From Trypanosoma brucei gambiense DAL972 (lineage: Eukaryota > Euglenozoa > Kinetoplastea > Trypanosomatida > Trypanosomatidae), in contig NC_026736.1 of the NCBI RefSeq assembly GCF_000210295.1, positions 682,001 to 746,000 of the forward strand: DNA of 64,000 nt, given 5' to 3'. The notes under the pieces are model-generated. The model had not been told where the DNA came from. It saw only the letters and a program-made list of their open reading frames with translations, and did no database searches. The translations under genes were made by a program, and so were the position numbers. Shown in pieces: positions 45,701 to 55,345 of the stretch (positions are counted from its first letter, which is position 1; each line of letters opens with the position of its first letter).

Positions 45701-47691
45701 AGCTGGCTACGCGTCTCACCATTCGAGCCCTGCCGGGCCTTCTGCTGAAGGATACCTTTTATGTGCGCAATAATTCCCATGAGCTGCTGCTGTCCGCCAC
45801 ATGCTCGGCACTTCTGCTCAATTAGCTGAAGCTGATTGAGGTTCTGCCGCGCTGCTTCTCCCTGCTCATCTGGTGGCAGTGCGTCGAAGGCACCGGAATT
45901 GATGTACTCAAAAACCTTTTCCAGCAATACCACCGCCTCGTCCGCGAGATCCGCCTCCTCCGAAGCGGCAAGACCGTTCGTCGTTGATCCAGGGGAACGC
46001 GCTGCACCACCGCTTGCGGGGCCAAGCTCCCCACTTCCACGTCCCATACTTGCGCGCTGACTCCACCTCTGGTTACTGGAAGTTTCATCTGGGGTTTCAT
46101 CACCATCATCGGACCCATCAGCGACGGACCCGATCAGGCCCTGTGCCGTCTCAATCATCGTCATTATCTGCAAGTTTGTCTCGTCTCGCGGGGCACGCTC
46201 CATTCTTTGGTGAAGCTCTGTCAGTTTTCTGCCAAGTTTGCCGATCGTCTGCTGCTGTACCTCAACCGGTGCGTCCATCAACTCATCCGAGTGAAGTACC
46301 TGAATGATTGCCTGCAAATTTGCAACGACATGTGTCACGGGTATATCATCACCTCTCTCTCCCCGATAACCATCCACATTATCGGCTTCACCCTCATTGC
46401 GTGGGGCACCTGTGCCTCCTCCGCCATGGGAAGAAAGCTCTTCGCGAGTCAGCGCTTCCATCTGTTCAAATACAGATGATACCCTGCTTGCAACACTGTT
46501 GATAATCGCAGTCGCCTCAGAATCATCCCATGTAGCGGCCTCCTGCAGAATACCGCCCAAGGTCGTTTTTATGCTCATCAACTTATCCAAACGACGCCGC
46601 GCATCTGCCTCCCCCAACACTGAAGACTTTAGCTCCGTGAACAAAGAGCGGAGTTGATTCAGTACGAGATCAAAGTTGGCTGGCCTCAGACCACGGCGTA
46701 CTCCTCCCAGAGTTGGAACACCTCCATGCGTACCATCGGCAGCAGCAGCTGCAGATTGCGATCCCCTCCGCTGTAGCCGCTGGATTACGGCTTCACACTT
46801 ATTCAGTAGTGGCTCCCCGTATTCGGCGGGGAGGCGGCGTGCGACCGCAGCCACTCTGCTTATCTGCACACCTACTTGGTTTTGAAGCTCCTGCATCACC
46901 GGAGCAGATTCCATGTCAACCGTCGTTCCGTCCAGGACGCGGACGAAATCATCGACCATATCATGCAAAGACTTCAACTGTTTCTCCAAGGCTGGGGACG
47001 GAGCAGAAAGAGTAGCGCCCTCGCCTTGATTGGGCGAACATGTAAACGTGGCTTGCAAACCACTGATGAGGGGTGCAACCTTTGCCTGCAACGCCGCCGG
47101 CAGTTGTTCCTTCTCTTGACACAGGGCGGCAAGTCTCCGTGCGCACGCCTGCCGTACACCCGTCTGCCATTCCGGTCGTGCGTTCCGAAAGTCCTGTGAT
47201 TCGAGCAGCGCGCGAATCTCATCCACCTCCTGCACGATATTAATGAAGCGGTTTTCCGCATCATCTCCCGTGGGAAGTATATCCTCTGCCTTCTGTGGGG
47301 CCACTTGTTGACTGGCTTGGTGCACGGGCCGCTGTGAAGGGTGGGCAGATCGCAACTTGCGCAAGCCCTCGCGAATGCGGACTGCATCACCCACCTTTGG
47401 CGCTAACGCGGGGAGGTCGGTCTCTCCTAACAAGAAGAGGACTGAACCATCCACATTGTTCTCCTCAAAATTCTTCATCGTCGGAGGCGAAACGCCGAGT
47501 GAATTCAACCAATCGAGCACCTCCTCCGCGCACCACTCCTCAACAGGAGTAGAGGCAGCTGTGTGGGGTTTCCGTCCCTGGCGCCGTCCCTCTTGACGAG
47601 ACAAGAGCAGATAAACGGAGCTCGGGACGGCCACCGCCGCAGCTGCCGCACAGAGGGCAGTAAACCAACCATTTCCCGTCGCCGAAGGCAT
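42763..47691 (-). CDS. Large membrane-anchored SAM-domain protein with caspase-like C-terminal fold
   Basis: A 1642-residue protein from ATG 47691 (MPSATGNGWFTALC). An N-terminal hydrophobic helix (about residues 9-29) is followed by RQEGRRQGRK, a signal anchor suited to the mitochondrial outer membrane or ER with the bulk in the cytosol. A SAM domain lies at about 50-112 (WCAEEVLDWLNSLGV, FEENNVDGSVLFLLGETDL). Residues of about 130-1250 are helical and acidic, with divergent internal repeats around EIRALLESQDFRNA-like segments. Residues of about 1435-1620 read like a caspase-hemoglobinase fold: SVALIFCEAN, YGFDVYLVNYGD, LFLYFVTGDHDP (candidate His1504), VVLAHCQPL (candidate Cys1540), SVVITEDAAVEIRP, YDGLLTPAVTELL. 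Known metacaspases are different proteins. The fold call is by eye; the family is not recognised. Confidence 0.9.
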   Translation of the reverse strand: MPSATGNGWFTALCAAAAAVAVPSSVYLLLSRQEGRRQGRKPHTAASTPVEEWCAEEVLDWLNSLGVSPPTMKNFEENNVDGSVLFLLGETDLPALAPKVGDAVRIREGLRKLRSAHPSQRPVHQASQQVAPQKAEDILPTGDDAENRFINIVQEVDEIRALLESQDFRNARPEWQTGVRQACARRLAALCQEKEQLPAALQAKVAPLISGLQATFTCSPNQGEGATLSAPSPALEKQLKSLHDMVDDFVRVLDGTTVDMESAPVMQELQNQVGVQISRVAAVARRLPAEYGEPLLNKCEAVIQRLQRRGSQSAAAAADGTHGGVPTLGGVRRGLRPANFDLVLNQLRSLFTELKSSVLGEADARRRLDKLMSIKTTLGGILQEAATWDDSEATAIINSVASRVSSVFEQMEALTREELSSHGGGGTGAPRNEGEADNVDGYRGERGDDIPVTHVVANLQAIIQVLHSDELMDAPVEVQQQTIGKLGRKLTELHQRMERAPRDETNLQIMTMIETAQGLIGSVADGSDDGDETPDETSSNQRWSQRASMGRGSGELGPASGGAARSPGSTTNGLAASEEADLADEAVVLLEKVFEYINSGAFDALPPDEQGEAARQNLNQLQLIEQKCRACGGQQQLMGIIAHIKGILQQKARQGSNGETRSQLFLASSACVEEIQSLLDSSAFKSADAGKRKSFALCLLPQLQNVMSSLPHMEPTEAEMMHVLIAPISEALEAASTAPDSTRDVSVSASVNPLELISRMEEIRNVLESEEFRNASARQRRLIVSRLVVSIGEIREQCLSLGEIATPLLPIVQEMHTQLQNVAAYTGDEAHEESGAGGASTPAVSRVANADDGSGDDDNEESGDAVPSAEEGNLNAMLSERLKLFRSVADIADRLRRSNMEKFTVSMEELEPLQGLLAMVYSVGISSNEERSLRDEFEAQLGEAMNRANAAVSTSNDVEDVRALPATLLKGTPPARVGADERVREALRSTRERANLNQGSPRHGQVQDADVVARMSYLQDMLDEATCRIHENPPQNEEELRPYLSLLREAGEEGDRLPINLLLGFKELENSVVDAAQSIPASGGPRGAREPGMQAQEDTSNGDFAEGDAEESVTLLLLDISNRLREGSVSDERLDELSAMLDCLDGRGFTESFRHAVESVRQQLELQRVVNRNNAEESSLEDEEDDNGNTSEVAGDISRDSELDTSNKGCQRAAASAASTLSKIEDVSEVAESSENSASPTSAQGPDGGCTAALSDRALKQTKPKKHSKGKLTSCLEKLQKNVVPGGKKAELTLLPRLEERLLKEEQHFIENTTLADIQNISKLILHLQANNDVKRNSGLKSQVNRLKEKFARQLVAFKGSDQQAAAVRSKLRLQCHDGDAFGRSVRNLVICTGTEAEAPGNEMRSDELLRSLTEGKAAKAEVPSDVVKEWAGRSVALIFCEANSNEGTVLCELLMLQEVLVNRYGFDVYLVNYGDPSKAGDLLQEVAALDVKRLFLYFVTGDHDPLTPHAITFRNGSTLPYQDVINTVDNIDRVVLAHCQPLRLNVVSTLVGCDAEVKDNSLLSVVITEDAAVEIRPVRCWLYDGLLTPAVTELLSLDEERVLCPEDLVMYVVTALSSHIIDFGSFMEREPLGMGFFSPIE

Positions 47692-48553
47692 TTCCAACAA
47701 AAAAAAAGGGAAAAACAACAATGATATGTGTTCACCTCGTTTCGTGGACAGCTTCTGATACCAGCTGGCAAATCAGTATCTTCTCGTTCCTTTATTCCCT
47801 TTATATCTTTTGACAGTTTTCTTGTTCCTCTATTTTTTTTTCTTTTTTAAAAAACAAAATCTGTTTTTCCCCTTTCCCTAGACCTTGACTGTACCAGCAG
47901 AAAGACAAGAAAAGTCCTCGTGCACACGGTGATGAGGTTCGGATAATATACGCACACACACACACACACACACACACCTATATATATATATATATATTAC
48001 AGGAACACAGTCCGTGCAACAAATTGCCTTTCAAGAGGGAATAAAAATAAAGCTCCAAGTACCAAAGGCGACAACAGGAACCTTCCCGATAACCTTCCAC
48101 CAACCTCATAATGGAACAATAGCGGCAGTAATAACAACAGCAATGGCGGTGATCACAACAACAACGAAGAAGGAGACAATCATTTAACATTAACTACCAA
48201 GTCAACTTTACCTCAGTAACATGTCACCAACCGTAACATCGATACGATAGCCCCGACATCTGCGCATATACAGCGCAACGGGAGTCTAACGTTTGAGAAA
48301 AAAGGGGCACAAAGCGTAACCACACGCATTCATCCGTACGACCATAATTTATAGCAGTGGGAAGTAACACAACAGCAGCAATGATACCATTGGTACCACA
48401 CACACACATGCGCCAAGATACCCTTCTCTCGCACTTGCACAAGCCCTTTTCCGTCTTCCCCCTGTTCCCCATTTACACTATTCCGCCTTTCGCTGTAGTA
48501 TATGGAATGGCCAATGAAACCACAACCTTTAAAAAAAAAAAAATCCGGTCTCA
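47692..48553. other. Spacer with (CA)n(TA)n
   Basis: About 860 bases. A compound (CA)n and (TA)n repeat is at about 47952-47998. It is the leader of the SAM gene and the 3'UTR of the Cys-rich gene. No gene. Confidence 0.55.
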
Positions 48554-48949
48554 TCACCTCTCAACTCTGCGGTTTGGAATCAAACTCACCGACTTTTCTG
48601 CGTCAGCCACAGGCACGGCAGTATTTTGGTTACTATCCGTACCATCCCCAAAAAGTTTCTCATAGTAATAGCCACCGGGCAGTGCGCTGTAACTCTCCGG
48701 CAAATGGTGCCGTTGGTGCTCTGACATTAATCCTGTGATGTACACATAAGCTGCCGCTACAAGAAACCAAAATAGCAGCAGAAGTCCGCAAAAGGTAAGA
48801 AATGATGTGGTGAGACGACACGCGGGTCCTACTGCAGTTTGTGTGCACGTAGCAATGGGGCAAAAGCACTGGTAAAGGCGCATGTCATCGCCCATGAAAC
48901 AACTCTCGGAGTCTGTGAAAAAGTGGTTCGTGCGCCCCCCGTGGCACAT
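48554..48949 (-). CDS. Small Cys-rich single-pass membrane protein (PLAC8-like?)
   Basis: A 131-residue protein from ATG 48949. The N-terminal 45 residues contain six cysteines, with the cluster LYQCFCPIATCTQ (residues about 25-37) just ahead of a single transmembrane helix at about 49-72 (FLTFCGLLLLFWFLVAA). The C-terminal half is polar (SEHQRHHLPESY). The Cys cluster C-F-C-P next to a membrane segment recalls PLAC8/CYSTM-type proteins, but the match is short. No signal peptide is needed because the helix can act as a signal anchor. A good splice acceptor 37 bases upstream and typical codon use support a real gene. Function unknown. Confidence 0.72.
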   Translation of the reverse strand: MCHGGRTNHFFTDSESCFMGDDMRLYQCFCPIATCTQTAVGPACRLTTSFLTFCGLLLLFWFLVAAAYVYITGLMSEHQRHHLPESYSALPGGYYYEKLFGDGTDSNQNTAVPVADAEKSVSLIPNRRVER

Positions 48950-48985
48950 GGTGATACACGTATGTGAACTGTATTAACTTCGCTC

Positions 48986-48987
48986 CT
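48986..48987 (-). promoter_or_regulatory. Predicted spliced-leader acceptor AG for the Cys-rich gene
   Basis: Minus strand: GGTTTTTCTTCCCTGCCTGA then CAG, AG at 48987-48986; 5'UTR about 36 nt. Confidence 0.6.
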
Positions 48988-49224
48988 GTCAGGCAGGGAA
49001 GAAAAACCTTGCTGTTCTACAGTCTCCTGTTCGTTCCTTCTTGAAAAAAATATATGTATCAGGGGAAAGACGGGGCCAAAAAAGTGGTGTTGATTCATTG
49101 TTAACGAGGAAATGGATATGACCAATAATACGCAACCAAACGCCCTCCAGGTGCGCATCGCTTACCAACAACATATGAAAAGCTGCAAGGTTGGTGAAGA
49201 AGGACATATATGAATGCACTTGCG

Positions 49225-51582
49225 CTACCAACTGCCAAACGGACCAGTTGGTTGCAACTTCTGCTGTAACTCACGCAGCTTTGACTGCTTCTCCAAGACA
49301 GCAGCCTGCGCCTCCGCCACCTGCCGCCTTTTAACCTCCAGAGCTTCTTTTGCTGCAGCCCACTTCGCCTGCCGTTGGGCCGCAAGCGCCAACTTTTCCT
49401 TCACAGCCTTCACCTCCTTATGCACGGCCAGTAGTTCTAAGAGATCTTTGTGAGTTGGCTGCATAGCTAGCCACTTCCTTCGCTTCAGCAACTCCTCACC
49501 CCGCCTTCGCGCAAACTGGATCTCTTCCCGAAGCTCTTCCTTGTGTTCGCTTGCCACTATGTCCAAAACATCCCCGAACCCATTTTCATCAGATTCGACG
49601 CTAATTTCCAGCGGCTCTTCAGATTGATGTGTCTCCTCAGACACCGTCAGTCTTCGCTGCTGTTCCACCGCATCATGGAGAACCCGCCGCAGCCCCTCTG
49701 CAGCACCCCCGTACGCCAGCTGATCCGTGTTTTCGGCAACCTGAATGAAGAAGCGACGTACCTCCAGCAGCCGCTGCACGTTTTGCTGATTTCGCATCAT
49801 TAGTTCATCCAGTGCCGTGGAAGATGCCTCTGAAAACTGATGTATGCATGCGCGGGAAGACTCTTCCATCTCATCTAGCAACCCTTCAACACCATCTTCA
49901 CTACCTTGAAACACTCTCTCAGCGCAGAGGGCAAATGCCTCATCATCACCGTCAAGCATCACTACTTGTCTGATATGCTCCACGATCCTCGCCCTTTGTT
50001 GCAGCACTCGGTTCAACGAAGTGAGGGATTGTAATAATAGCCCCTGTATTTCACTATAGCACCGGTAGAACAGCATTTGTAAATTCACAACAGGAGAATC
50101 GTTATCTACCGTAGCATCGCGCAGTGTCCGACAAAGAGCCGCGGCGCTGGAGTTCTGCTTCAACAGCTTTTGCGAAAGCAAATTTAACCACTTCACCTTC
50201 TCTGAGGAGGCTCCATTCTTCATACAGTCCTCATCGGTGCATGAGCTTTCTTGGGGTTCACCAGCGTTTGACACCAACGTACTTGCGTCCAGGTTGAATA
50301 ACTTTCTCAGCCGAAGCACTTCCAACCCCAATTCCTCGGCCTCAGACTCTAACTCCTCGCAGAGAGTTGTCACGGACATCGCAAAAACACTGGGGGCATT
50401 TTGATGTGACAGCGACACAACATGCGGTAATGCCTGGAGATGACTCAGCGTAGCATCCAAGTGGTGCAGTGTGGTATTCATCTGCCTGATGTCCACTTCG
50501 GCGGAGAAGACCTCCGGGGGTAATAAATTATTCGCATTAAAGGAAAGAGAAGAATTACCGCTAAAAGCCCTGCTGCGAGTGCGAAAATACCACTCCAGTG
50601 AGTCATGCACTAGTTCTTGCAAAGACGAAACGATAGCCATCACACGCGTGTTTAGCAGTTCCACACTGCCATAAACGCTCTCACAGTTCTGTAATTGAAG
50701 AAACAACTCAGATATCAGAGCCTGTATGAGTAAGACCGAGGAACCAAGTGGTCCCTCACTGTCCAACTTGGAGGCAGCAGCTCTGCAAGCTTCAATGTAC
50801 CGACGCTCGCCCTGAAGATCAAAAGAAGGAAGCCGTGGCAATTCACCGAGTACGCCGACTATCCGGGACCGGATTTCCTCCGCAGTGTCAGTGGTTTCCA
50901 TTAATTCCCTAATTCGCGGTGCTGAGCTCTGAAGGATATCTGAAGCTAACCGCTGAAGGGTATTGCATTCTTGTTCAACCATCTGCATCAGTTCCACCAT
51001 GGCGTCGTCACCGTTTATTACGTCACTACCACTATAATAATTTGCGTCTGCGGAATCCTTCGCCCTGCGACACAACTCCATCTCTTGACGAACACGCAAA
51101 ACAGTGGCCCTCAAAAGCTCTACGGACTCCTGCATGCTTTCATTGTCTTTTGTCTTTGCTGAAAGCTCGGCGGCGTATTCTTCGCCCCTCCTCCTTATCT
51201 CAGATTCCAGGCCAGCCGATTTGACAACTAATGCATTGTATTCATCTTCTTCCAAACCAGTGTCATACTCCGCGAGAAGCGTCGCCGTGGGAACGACTTC
51301 TACCGGCACACCACCGCCCGTGTTGGCCTCGTGCACAGCCGAGCCTGGTGTAGCTGGAGAATGGGATGAGGTGCTTGAAGGGCCGCCGAAGTGCTCATGA
51401 TCATGCTTTTGCTTCTCCCACCGTTCCTGTTGGATTGCAAACAACGAAGGGTTCGCTGACGTGCCAGTTCCCATAGCATCACTATCATCGCCCTCCCGCG
51501 CTCTCTTCCTTGTGGTGGACAACTGGGAGGCAGTTGGTTCCCCATCATCTTCAGCAAACGGATTATCTTCAAATGCTGACAT
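49225..51582 (-). CDS. Long coiled-coil protein, function unknown
   Basis: A 785-residue protein from ATG 51582 (MSAFEDNPFAEDDG); the open frame extends 47 codons upstream but only from a non-ATG codon and into hydrophobic leader-like sequence. The start carries an NPF tripeptide (residues 7-9), a known EH-domain ligand. Residues of about 20-110 are disordered. From about 115 on it is helical, with long coiled-coil segments at about 120-200 (ESEIRRRGEEYAAELSAK) and at the C-terminal 90 residues (EEIQFARRRGEELLKRRKWL, then ALAAQRQAKWAAAKEALEV). The middle has globular helical segments. No enzymatic motif. It could be a tether, centrosomal or basal-body component; family not recognised. Confidence 0.88.
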   Translation of the reverse strand: MSAFEDNPFAEDDGEPTASQLSTTRKRAREGDDSDAMGTGTSANPSLFAIQQERWEKQKHDHEHFGGPSSTSSHSPATPGSAVHEANTGGGVPVEVVPTATLLAEYDTGLEEDEYNALVVKSAGLESEIRRRGEEYAAELSAKTKDNESMQESVELLRATVLRVRQEMELCRRAKDSADANYYSGSDVINGDDAMVELMQMVEQECNTLQRLASDILQSSAPRIRELMETTDTAEEIRSRIVGVLGELPRLPSFDLQGERRYIEACRAAASKLDSEGPLGSSVLLIQALISELFLQLQNCESVYGSVELLNTRVMAIVSSLQELVHDSLEWYFRTRSRAFSGNSSLSFNANNLLPPEVFSAEVDIRQMNTTLHHLDATLSHLQALPHVVSLSHQNAPSVFAMSVTTLCEELESEAEELGLEVLRLRKLFNLDASTLVSNAGEPQESSCTDEDCMKNGASSEKVKWLNLLSQKLLKQNSSAAALCRTLRDATVDNDSPVVNLQMLFYRCYSEIQGLLLQSLTSLNRVLQQRARIVEHIRQVVMLDGDDEAFALCAERVFQGSEDGVEGLLDEMEESSRACIHQFSEASSTALDELMMRNQQNVQRLLEVRRFFIQVAENTDQLAYGGAAEGLRRVLHDAVEQQRRLTVSEETHQSEEPLEISVESDENGFGDVLDIVASEHKEELREEIQFARRRGEELLKRRKWLAMQPTHKDLLELLAVHKEVKAVKEKLALAAQRQAKWAAAKEALEVKRRQVAEAQAAVLEKQSKLRELQQKLQPTGPFGSW

Positions 51583-52597
51583 ATGCTTCTGAAGGCAATG
51601 CCAACACACCCACCACAAAATACGCGTCTCACTGAATGTAAGGAGAGGGGTAAAAGAGAAAACAAAGAACGAACATCCGTTTTCTTTTTTGTTTGGCAAA
51701 CAGATAATGTTGGGTGAAAGCACGGGAAGCAGCCGAGCAGACTACCACAGGGGCACAAAGACAGAGGTGAAAGGGGGGTTCAACAGGAGGATGCCACCAG
51801 CGCATACATATATATATATATATGTGTGTGTATATGAGTGGGGTACCTCCGATAAGGAAGGAAGGTAAACTTTATTTTTAAAAAAATAGGATAAGGAACG
51901 CCAAGAAACAGTAACTTAATGGGCTGCACATATGTGTGTACGCAAACAAACACACACACACACACGCAAGCACCAACATTCCTCGTCCATTTTCCACTTC
52001 TCATAGCTCTCCGTTTTTGTTCTACCTACCAGGGGCTCGGACACAACATATTTGTTGTTATCGGTATATGTGTATTTGCTGGTGTTGCCGTGGTTTTAGT
52101 TGTGTTTTTCTTTTTCATTATAATGCTCTTTGTAATTACTCCCTTTTTATTTTGTTCTTTCATGGCTGCCCCAACGACCATTTACTTGCAGCTGCAATGA
52201 TTCACATCCAGTGCGCACGTACATCCGTGCACTCCTGACAAGAAAATAAGTTGGAAGCTTTAAAGCGCCTGATCCAACACAAATTAGCTGTGGCGCACAC
52301 ACACGTACATTCACATTCATCAATAGCAGTATCAAGATCAACATGGGAATCATCGGCTGCAAAAACGCACACACGCACGTGTATAAATATGCATATGTTG
52401 AAGATACAAATTTATTTATGCTTATATATATATATATATATATATCGTCTCCCTCCCTGAGGCACAGGTATAATAATTAGCCCATCAGTCAGATGCAAGT
52501 GCAGTGTAGACATACAACACGGCATCTGTCCAATATATATATTATAAACAGAGAAAGCGAGAGCAAAAAAGAAGGGAAAGAAAGATCTCATTCTCCC

Positions 52598-52634
<37 letters not shown>

Positions 52635-52664
52635 GTTCCCCGTCGACTTAACGGCTCCGCAGCT
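51583..52664. other. Spacer with several (TA)n
   Basis: About 1.08 kb. (TA)n at about 51807-51830, 52423-52446 and 52601-52631, plus (CA)n at about 51949-51966. It is the leader of the coiled-coil gene and the 3'UTR of PAP1. No gene supported. Confidence 0.6.
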
Positions 52665-54779
52665 TTACTTCAGGTCTTGTAACAGGTGCAGCACCTGATG
52701 CACCTCTAAAAATTTGACACGGGGCCAATGCATTGCACGATCATTCCGCTGAAATGACCACGGAATGGAGTCATTGTTACATCCCTCCTTCACAGCGTGG
52801 TGAAACTCGCCACACGCCTCAGTAAACAGAGACGGCTGTGGGGTGGGACCCCCCTCCTTTGCCTTAACACCTATGAGGAAATTGACAGACAAAAAACATG
52901 AAGAACCCCCCACGTGATTATCCTTTTTGAGCCTTATCTTACGCGGACAGGGACGGGCCTGTGCATGACGCTCTATGGAGTATATGAGGATTCGTAACCT
53001 GCTGGCCACATAGGAACTCCACACAGAAAGCGCCTGCTCAGTCTCCGCCATACTGTGGCCCGCACAACTTACACCCACAACAAGAAAGGTTGAATACTCT
53101 TCCTCTATTCTATACGGTTCCCACATCTCTTCCAACGGGAGAGTCCGCACCTCCGTCAGAATGCATTGCACCCGTGTGATCTCGCTGTAAAGCGCCTCCA
53201 GCCCACATCGCCCAACGCTACTTGCATCGTTCACATATGGATACGCCGGACTGATCACGGGAAACAAATCGCAGCAAATTTTATCTTTCGACGGCTTCCA
53301 TGAGTCTGGCAGCCCGGGAATGCGACCGCGACCCTCCAGAGTCGCAGTCAAATACACGGGTGAAATACGATCATGGCGGCTCATCCATTGCGTGTAGAAA
53401 AGAAAGAAAAATCGAAGAAGAGTACTGGGATGAGAAGATGGAAGCACCTGACAAACCCTAGCCACCATGATGGCAAGCACCGCGCCGTTCGGATACGTGT
53501 AGACATTGCCGTAAACCATCCGACGCATCGCCCATAGCTTTACTGTCTTCAGAACGGCAGTGAAGACATCGTACGGCACCGGAAGTCGCCGCTTAATCTC
53601 AAACGTGAAACGGATTCCGTTCGCACTGGGTCGGGTTTCTCGAGCCACCTTCAGTAGAAACGAATCATCCAGCATCTGCTCCTCCGTAGGCGGCTGTGGC
53701 AGTCCAACAGAAACAAACACAACATCGACAGCTGTGCCTCTGTACTCAAATTTAACAACGGGAACTCTGGCAGCGACTACAGACACGGGACCGACAGAGT
53801 TATATAACAACCTCGGAAACTCATCGAAAAAGATATCAGTCGTTAAAACAGATGGACAAATCAGCGCGCTTCACAGATTCAACGTAATTCGGCGTTGTGA
53901 TTGTTGTTGGTTGAAATGGTATGGTTGCGGGTTTTGACAAAAAAAAAATGGAAAATCAGCATCCGTGTTTGCCGCCAGTACCATGTGCGGGTCACGAGTG
54001 CCACGACGACGAACAGACTCACATCAACAAAATATACACATATACACAAATGTATACGTGTACATATATGATTATACATGTATATGCATATTTAGATAAT
54101 CACATCATTAACAAAGGAAGAAGCAATGGTCAATGTTGGAAATAAACACAAATGTATAGACAGTGAAAGCGAAACAGCACGCAGATCAGCCACGACGGTT
54201 CGACAACCACGGCAAGATGAACGCGTCCAGACGTCGACAAGGCGATGGCGGCACCAGTGAAACGAGGAACAGGGAACGATGTGAGGAGGGGAAGAAAAGA
54301 AGAGGACGGGAGAAGAGCAGGGAAAAGATTACACGTCAAGCAGAAGCACGTTCCTTTAAGGGCTCACATGATCCGACATAAAATGAAAAAGGACCCAGAA
54401 CACCAAAAAGGAAAAGAATAGTAAAGAAAGAGAGGAAGAAGAGGGGAGATGCATATACAAAGAGAGGAGAAAAGAAGAAGGGAGTAGAAAGGAGGGATTA
54501 AGGAAAGAACTCACCATACACATCGAGATCACTCTCTGCAACTGCAGCGGAAAGACCGCATGAACCAAATGGGTAGGCACGTGCCCATTGTTCCTGAGTG
54601 TTTTGGGAGTGCCGCTGCACAATGCGAAGCGCCATCGACTCCACTAGCGTTAAAACCGGATTGGGACTAATGGAAGGGCATTCGGCCAACACGCCGTAAA
54701 GCATCTCAGACTCGTCGTAGTCATGGTCTTGTGGACGGGGAACCTCTAGTGGTTTCGTTGGGCCATACATCCACTCCAT
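52665..54779 (-). CDS. PAP1: Poly(A) polymerase PAP1, two exons joined across a cis-spliced intron
   Basis: A 487-residue protein assembled as exon 1 54779-54520 and exon 2 53868-52665. Exon 1 carries the nucleotidyltransferase helix-turn motif F-G-S (71-73) and the catalytic D84-L-D86. Exon 2 starts with the split Val87 codon and continues ALICPSVL, the equivalent of yeast PAP 'TLVVVPKHV', and supplies the third catalytic Asp135 in GTAVDVVF. Further PAP landmarks are KLWAMRRMVYGNVYTYPNGA and the nucleotide-binding LLRFFFLFYTQW. The joined reading frame aligns without gap to the classical PAP core; C-terminal RNA-binding tail included. Neither exon alone makes a whole domain. T. brucei PAP1 is one of very few trypanosome genes known to have a cis-spliced intron. 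It adds poly(A) tails in the nucleus. Confidence 0.95.
53869..54519 (-). other. Cis-spliced intron of PAP1 (predicted 651 nt)
   Basis: Minus strand: the donor is GTATGG at 54519, after ...GATGT (phase 2). The acceptor is CTGTGAAG ending at 53869, before CGCGCTG. A T10 tract lies about 80 nt before the acceptor, with no AG between it and the acceptor. Joining at these sites restores DLDVALICP with exact spacing to yeast PAP. A donor at GTGAGT five bases later would put the frame out of phase with exon 2. The length agrees with the roughly 650 nt I recall for this intron. Confidence 0.9.
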
Positions 54780-55345
54780 CAAATAAAGTGTTTCTTCCTT
54801 CAACGTAACACATAGAAGTAAAAGAAGCCACACAAGCGGGGACATTGAAAAAATGAAAAGGTGAGAAAAAAAAATAGAGCACATAAAAAGGTGCATCAAC
54901 GCGTAGGAAAGTGGAGGAGGCTTCATATATATGTATATATATCGTTCCTAGGAACAAAGTGACAGGTGGTTGAAGGGCAACAACTGGAGTATCTGGTATG
55001 TTTGCTCTATAAATACACTGCAGGTTCCCAGGCCACTGCCACTTGGCTAATAACCTTGAACTATGCACTTATGCATAGCCGGTAATATGCTGCCCACTCA
55101 CTCAACACAACGAACGAAATCAGTGGCGTGGGTGTTTCCACGATGGCACACACGATCGTAGTGGAAGAAAAAAAGAGGAAAGAAGTGTGGAATATTTCAT
55201 ACATTCATATGTCTCTTCGACACCCGAAAGACGATATCTCTACTTTGCTGCCACACATACACACACACACACACACATACGCACAGCTACATATCCCGCA
55301 AGCCCCTCGCCGCGATATTCAACTCGGCACGTTAGTGTGACTCCT
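54780..55345. other. Spacer between PAP1 and the doublecortin gene
   Basis: About 570 bases, A/T-rich, with (CA)n at about 55255-55276. A PAP1 acceptor is likely at 54799-54798 (minus strand, after CTTCTTTTACTTC). Reading frames extending PAP1 upstream of 54779 are hydrophobic leader sequence lying before that AG. Confidence 0.5.

Noticed and set aside
54510..54516. GTGAGT as the PAP1 intron donor
   Set aside because: It gives exon 1 in phase 1, incompatible with the in-frame acceptor. GTATGG five bases upstream restores the PAP alignment.
54498..54926. A stand-alone 142-codon ORF ending GEFFP with a hydrophobic start
   Set aside because: It is PAP1 exon 1 read into the intron; the hydrophobic upstream part precedes the splice acceptor near 54799 and the conserved protein starts at ATG 54779.
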